Positions 57,985-64,000 of a stretch of 64,000 bases of DNA are shown here, piece by piece. The notes beneath the pieces are model-generated. The model made no database searches and had not been told where the DNA came from. It was given only the letters and a program-made list of their open reading frames with translations. The stretch spans positions 15,061,400 through 15,125,399 of the forward strand of contig CM055749.1 in assembly GCA_029465975.1 (NCBI GenBank), in the 5' to 3' direction. Position 1 is the first letter of the stretch; every line of letters starts with the position of its first letter. The position numbers and the translations under genes were made by a program. The stretch is from Dallia pectoralis (taxonomy: Eukaryota > Chordata > Actinopteri > Esociformes > Umbridae).

Positions 57985-58195
57985 TTTGCCCTGACCTCCA
58001 CAAATCTCTAAGATCTCAATCCGATTAGGCATCTGTGGAATCTGCTGGACCAACAAGTCGATCCATGGCGGCTACACCTCCTAACTTACATAACGTGAAT
58101 AATCTGTTGCTAATGTCTTGGTGCCAGATACATCAGGACACATTCTCCACTATTGTAGATTCTGGGTCAGCACAGTTTTTTTGGGGTAAATTGGT
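57985..58195 (+). mobile_element. Tc1/mariner transposase 3' fragment
   Basis: TCTCAATCCGATTAGGCATC, then TGTGGAATCTGCTGGACCAA, CAAGTCGATCCATGGCGGC and TCTTGGTGCCAGATACATCA follow the last third of the fish mariner transposase gene in sense. The 36-bp array begins about 65 bases after it, where the element's end would be expected. It is too broken to code. Confidence 0.75.
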
Positions 58196-58261
58196 GTGAC
58201 CTTCACAAAAATCGGACTAAAAGGTCAGAAGCCCAAATTGTGTTCGTAAAAAGTGTGTTGG

Positions 58262-61200
58262 TATTATATCACACTGTACATGACTGGGTACTGGCTCTAT
58301 TATATCACACTGTACATGGCTGGGTACTGGCTCTATTATATCACACTGTACATGACTGGGTACTGGCTCTATTATATCATACTGAACATGTCTGGGTACT
58401 GGCTCTATTATCTCACACTGTACATGGCTGGGTACTGGCTCTATTATATCACACTGTACATGTCTGGGTACTGGTTCTATTATATCATACTGTACATGTC
58501 TGGGTACTGGTTCTATTATATCATACTGTACATGTCTGGGTACTGGTTCTATTATATCATACTGTACATGTCTGGGTACTGGTTCTATTATATCATACTG
58601 TACATGTCTGGGTACTGGTTCTATTATATCATACTGTACATGTCTGGGTACTGGTTCTATTATATCATACTGTACATGTCTGGGTACTGGTTCTATTATA
58701 TCATACTGTACATGTCTGGGTACTGGCTCTATTATATCACACTGTACATGTCTGGGTACTGGCTCTATTATATCATACTGTACATGTCTGGGTACTGGCT
58801 CTATTATATCACACTGTAAATGTCTGGGTACTGGCTCTATTATATTATACATGACTGGGTACTGGTTCTATTATATCACACTGTACATGTCTGGGTACTG
58901 GCTCTATTATATCACACTGTACATGTCTGGGTACTGGCTCTATTATATCACACTGTACATGTCTGGGTACTGGCTCTATTATATCACACTGTACATGTCT
59001 GGGTACTGGCTCTATTATATCACACTGAACATGTCTGGGTACTGGCTCTATTATCTCACACTGTACATGTCTGGGTACTGGCTCTATTATATCATACTGC
59101 ACATGGCTGAGTACTGGCTCTATTATATCATACTGCACATGACTGGGTACTGGCTCTATTATATCACACTGTACATGTCTGGGTACTGGCTCTATTATAT
59201 CATACTGTACATGTCTGGGTACTGGTTCTATTATATCATACTGTACATGTCTGGGTACTGGCTCTATTATATCATACTGTACATGACTGGGTACTGGCTC
59301 TATTATATCACACTGTACATGGCTGGGTACTGGCTCTATTATATCATACTGTACATGTCTGGGTACTGGTTCTATTATATCATACTGTACATGTCTGGGT
59401 ACTGGCTCTATTATATCATACTGTACATGACTGGGTACTGGCTCTATTATATCATACTGTACATGTCTGGGTACTGGCTCTATTATATCATACTGTACAT
59501 GTCTGGGTACTGGCTCTATTATATTATACATGGCTGAGTACTGGTTCTATTATATCATACTGCACATGACTGGGTACTGGCTCTATTATATCATACTGTA
59601 CATGACTGGGTACTGGCTCTATTATATCATACTGAACATGTCTGGGTACTGGTTCTATTATATCATACTGCACATGACTGGGTACTGGCTCTATTATATC
59701 ATACTGTACATGGCTGGGTACTGGCTCTATTATATCATACTGTACATGACTGGGTACTGGTTCTATTATATCATACTGCACATGACTGGGTACTGGCTCT
59801 ATTATATCATACTGCACATGACTGGGTACTGGTTCTATAATATCACACTGCACATGACTGAGTACTGGCTCTATTATATCATACTGTACATGTCTGGGTA
59901 CTGGCTCTATTATATCATACTGTACATGTCTGGGTACTGGCTCTATTATATTATACATGGCTGAGTACTGGTTCTATTATATCATACTGCACATGACTGG
60001 GTACTGGCTCTATTATATCATACTGTACATGGCTGGGTACTGGCTCTATTATATCATACTGTACATGACTGGGTACTGGCTCTATTATATCATACTGAAC
60101 ATGTCTGGGTACTGGTTCTATTATATCATACTGCACATGTCTGGGTACTGGCTCTATTATATTATACATGGCTGAGTACTGGCTCTATTATATAATACTG
60201 TACATGACTGGGTACTGGCTCTATTATATCATACTGCACATGACTGGGTACTGGCTCTATTATATTATACATGGCTGAGTACTGGCTCTATTATATCATA
60301 CTGCACATGACTGGGTACTGGCTCTATTATATCATACTGAACATGTCTGGGTACTGGCTCTATTATATCATACTGTACATGGCTGGGTACTGGCTCTATT
60401 ATATCATACTGTACATGACCGGGTACTGGCTCTATTATATAATACTGTACATGACTGGGTACTGGCTCTATTATATTATACATGGCTGAGTACTGGTTCT
60501 ATTATATCATACTGCACATGACTGGGTACTGGCTCTATTATATCATACTGTACATGACCGGGTACTGGCTCTATTATATAATACTGCACATGTCTGGGTA
60601 CTGGCTCTATTATATCATACTGTACATGACTGGGTACTGGCTCTATTATATCACACTGTACATGGCTGGGTACTGGTTCTATTATATCACACTGTACATG
60701 GCTGGGTACTGGTTCTATTATATCATACTGTACATGTCTGGGTACTGGTTCTATTATATCATACTGTACATGTCTGGGTACTGGTTCTATTATATCATAC
60801 TGCACATGGCCGGGTACTGGCTCTATTATATCACACTGTACATGACTGGGTACTGGCTCTATTATATCATACTGTACATGTCTGGGTACTGGCTCTATTA
60901 TATAATACTGTACATGACTGGGTACTGGTTCTATTATATCATACTGCACATGACTGGGTACTGGCTCTATTATATAATACTGTACATGACTGGGTACTGG
61001 CTCTATTATATTATACATGGCTGAGTACTGGTTCTATTATATCATACTGCACATGACTGAGTACTGGCTCTATTATATCATACTGTACATGACTGGGTAC
61101 TGGCTCTATTATATTATACATGGCTGAGTACTGGTTCTATTATATCATACTGCACATGACTGAGTACTGGCTCTATTATATCACACTGTACATGACTGGG

Positions 61201-62914
61201 TACTGGCTCTATTATATTATACATGGCTGAGTACTGGTTCTATTATATCATACTGCACATGACTGGGTACTGGCTCTATTATATCACACTGTACATGACT
61301 GGGTACTGGCTCTATTATATTATACATGGCTGAGTACTGGTTCTATTATATCATACTGCACATGACTGAGTACTGGCTCTATTATATCACACTGCACATG
61401 ACTGAGTACTGGCTCTATTATATCATACTGTACATGACTGGGTACTGGTTCTATTATATCATACTGCACATGACTGGGTACTGGCTCTATTATATCACAC
61501 TGTACATGTCTGGGTACTGGTTCTATTATATCATACTGTACATGACTGAGTACTGGCTCTATTATATTATACATGGCTGAGTACTGGCTCTATTATATCA
61601 TACTGTACATGACTGGGTACTGGCTCTATTATATCATACTGCACATGACTGAGTACTGGCTCTATTATATCATACTGTACATTTTTGGGTACTGGCTCTA
61701 TTATATCACAATGTACATGTCTGGGTACTGGCTCTATTATATTATACTGCACATGGCTGAGTACTGGCTCTATTATATCATACTGTACATGACTGGGTAC
61801 TGGCTATATTATATCACACTGTACATGTCTGGGTACTGGCTCTATTATATCACACTGTCTGGGTACATGTCTGAGTACTGGCTCTATTATATCATACTGT
61901 ACATGACTCTGGCTCTATTATATCATACTGTACATGACTGGGTACTGGCATGTCTGGGTACTGGCTACATGGCTCTATTATATCATACTGTACATGACTG
62001 GGTACTGGCTCTATTATATCACACTGTACATGTCTGGGTACTGGCTCTATTATATCATACTGTACATGACTGGGTACTGGCTCTATTATATCACACTGTA
62101 CATGTCTGGGTACTGGTTCTATTATATCATACTGCACATGACTGGGTACTGGCTCTATTATATCACACTGTACATGTCTGGGTACTGGTTCTATTATATC
62201 ATACTGTACATGACTGAGTACTGGCTCTATTATATTATACATGGCTGAGTACTGGCTCTATTATATCATACTGTACATTTTCGGGTACTGGCTCTATTAT
62301 ATCACACTGTACATGTCTGGGTACTGGCTCTATTATATCATACTGCACATGGCTGAGTACTGGCTCTATTATATCATACTGTACATGACTGGGTACTGGC
62401 TCTATTATATCACACTGTACATGTCTGGGTACTGGCTCTATTATATCACACTGTACATGACTGGGTACTGGCTCTATTATATCACACTGCACATGACTGG
62501 GTACTGGCTCTATTATATAATACTGTACATGACTGGGTACTGGCTCTATTATATCATACTGTACATGACTGGGTACTGGCTCTATTATATCACACTGTAC
62601 ATGACTGGGTACTGGCTCTATTATATCATACTGCACATGACTGGGTACTGGCTCTATTATATTATACATGGCTGAGTACTGGTTCTATTATATCATACTG
62701 CACATGTCTGGGTACTGGCTCTATTATATAATACTGTACATGTCTGGGTACTGGCTCTATTATATTATACATGGCTGAGTACTGGCTCTATTATATCATA
62801 CTGTACATGACTGGGTACTGGTTCTATTATATCATACTGCACATGTCTGGGTACTGGCTCTATTATATCACACTGTACATGACTGGGTACTGGTTCTATT
62901 ATATCATACTGCAC
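58262..62914. repeat. 36-bp minisatellite, more than 120 units
   Basis: The 36-bp unit contains ATCATACTGTACATGTCTGG, GTACTGGCTC and TATTAT. Main variants are CATACTG/CACACTG, TGTACATG/TGCACATG, ACATGTCTGGG/ACATGACTGGG/ACATGGCTGAG and GGCTC/GGTTC. Shortened units reading TATTATATTATACATGGCTG recur irregularly (near 58841, 59519, 59946, 60163, 60263, 60474, 61010, 61108, 61214, 61316, 61566, 62231, 62661, 62762). The 12-codon period leaves several frames open on both strands; none has a flanking domain. Confidence 0.96.
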
Positions 62915-64000
62915 ATGGCCGGGCCGCAGAAAGGAAACAATTCTGCAGGCAGACTAGTAAGCCAATCCTCCACGGACGCGCACCGCAAGTATGAAAGTGT
63001 TGCCCCGATTATTTATTCATTTTGTTTGATTCAGGAGTGATGTTCCTGCATTGGATTAGCGCTCTGACTCTAGCTGGCGAGAACGCTGGCACAATGCCCT
63101 CTGTTTAAGATATCAAAGATTTGTGGCATCTCGTTGCCTCACGTCGGCTCGCCTTTGGGGAGTTTCACTAAACATGAAATTGATAAAACCACAGTTGTGT
63201 GGAGAGAGAGAGGGAGGGGAGTGTGAGAGGGGGAGAGAGCGACGGAGGGGAAGAAAGAGTGATGGGAAGGAGGGAGGGAAAGAAAACTGACAATCTGTAA
63301 TAGGTTCTTCTGTTTCAGAGGAAGAAGTGCTGTCGGTGCCTCCGGATGCTAACGCCTTTTCCTCCGCTCTGAGAGCCAGGTGGTCTCAGGAGAACCAGGC
63401 TGTGGGGAAACAGGCTATAAGATATCACCGGAGAGGGGCCTGCGGGTGACTGTATTTCTGGAATGTGTAAATACTGCTTATGGCAGATTAATACACGCCT
63501 TTCTTTAGGTCTGGTTTCACCATGATGTGAAACATAAACAGTCGTTATTTCACAAACACGTGTGTCTGATTAATAATCACACAATCAGGAGCTCTTTAAT
63601 TCCGGGATGTGAATATGACATTGTGAAATGACAAGAACAGATTGCTTACAGCTTGTGCTTGTTTGCGCTTAATGAGGATGCCTTGTTTCCAATCCGACCT
63701 GACTAATTGAGGCAGTAACTCCACATATTCAGAAGATAAGAGAACCTGAGGAACACTAAGACACACAAAGGTTATGTTCCACATAAACATTAACTCAGTC
63801 ACATAACATGTATTGATATAATCCACAGGGCCACATCCAGACACCATCTCTCTAACCATCACAGTGACCGTCCGTCCAGTCCATGTGAAGGCGTTCTCAT
63901 CGCGCGGCTCTCCTGATCTAAACAGCCGCGTCTGTATCCTGTTCCCTCCAAATCGTAACTATCCACAATCACCTCTGCATACGGTATCAGCTTGGGATAA
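62915..64000. other. Unique region with candidate conserved non-coding DNA
   Basis: After the array the sequence becomes complex and largely repeat-free. The stretches 63040-63180 and 63440-63760 contain homeodomain-like words (CTGATTAATAATC, GCAGATTAATAC, CTAATTGAGG). A GA-rich tract lies at about 63200-63290. The short minus-strand frame at 63596-63862 has no recognisable domain. An enhancer-type role is possible but only suggested by texture. Confidence 0.35.

Noticed and set aside
58217..63040. Many 12-residue-repeat proteins on both strands
   Set aside because: The 36-bp period keeps frames open on both strands equally; breaks coincide with shortened units.

Overview
This is non-coding, repeat-dominated DNA from an animal genome, almost certainly a teleost fish. 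The taxon call rests on transposon families I recognise. There is a Tc1 element whose terminal sequence begins CAGTGCTGGTCATAA. There are remnants of the fish Tc1/mariner family whose transposase 5' end carries the conserved stretch reading 'ggcccttgtcaaa' on the complementary strand. There are also hAT-type MITEs and a Tf1/sushi-like LTR retroelement. I recognise no host protein-coding exon, no rRNA and no intact tRNA. Nearly all long open frames are tandem repeats whose period is a multiple of three.

Layout. 1-3.2 kb: unique DNA, two TG microsatellites and a G-rich minisatellite (1690-2763). 3.2-7.9 kb: a hAT MITE with an 8-bp target duplication, then a complete young LTR retroelement (3869-7900, minus orientation, GTTAC duplications). 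It has no pol genes and carries one proline-rich, repeat-built reading frame. 7.9-10.7 kb: unique DNA with candidate conserved non-coding elements. 10.7-12.8 kb: a 38-bp minisatellite with a CCAAT box in nearly every unit. 12.8-25 kb: unique DNA broken by small minisatellites, long TG tracts, a 63-bp minisatellite (18.7-19.7 kb) and a 0.7-kb CTG/CTA array. 22-31 kb: degraded Tc1/mariner and LTR fossils. One LTR-like fossil has its TATA region amplified five times. 31.6-33.1 kb: a non-autonomous DNA transposon with about 53-bp inverted ends and TTA duplications. 33.3-45.8 kb: a 39-bp satellite with a 500-N gap and a noisy, inverted, internally duplicated segment that looks like an assembly artefact. 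45.8-49.7 kb: unique DNA. 49.8-55.0 kb: a minisatellite followed by a foldback-like element with long inverted arms built of short tandem repeats. A dead Tc1 copy is nested in its right arm. 55-58.2 kb: unique DNA, a hAT MITE, a worn Tc1 element, a tRNA-like SINE head and a mariner fragment. 58.3-62.9 kb: a 36-bp minisatellite of more than 120 units. 62.9-64 kb: unique DNA with conserved-looking sequence.

By my coordinates tandem arrays make up more than two fifths of the window. There are no operons or interacting genes. The biology is that of transposable elements and satellites: nesting, target duplications, promoter-containing repeats and higher-order repeat structure. The strongest candidates for something undescribed are the self-primed-looking proline-rich LTR element and the foldback-like element at 50.6-55.0 kb.
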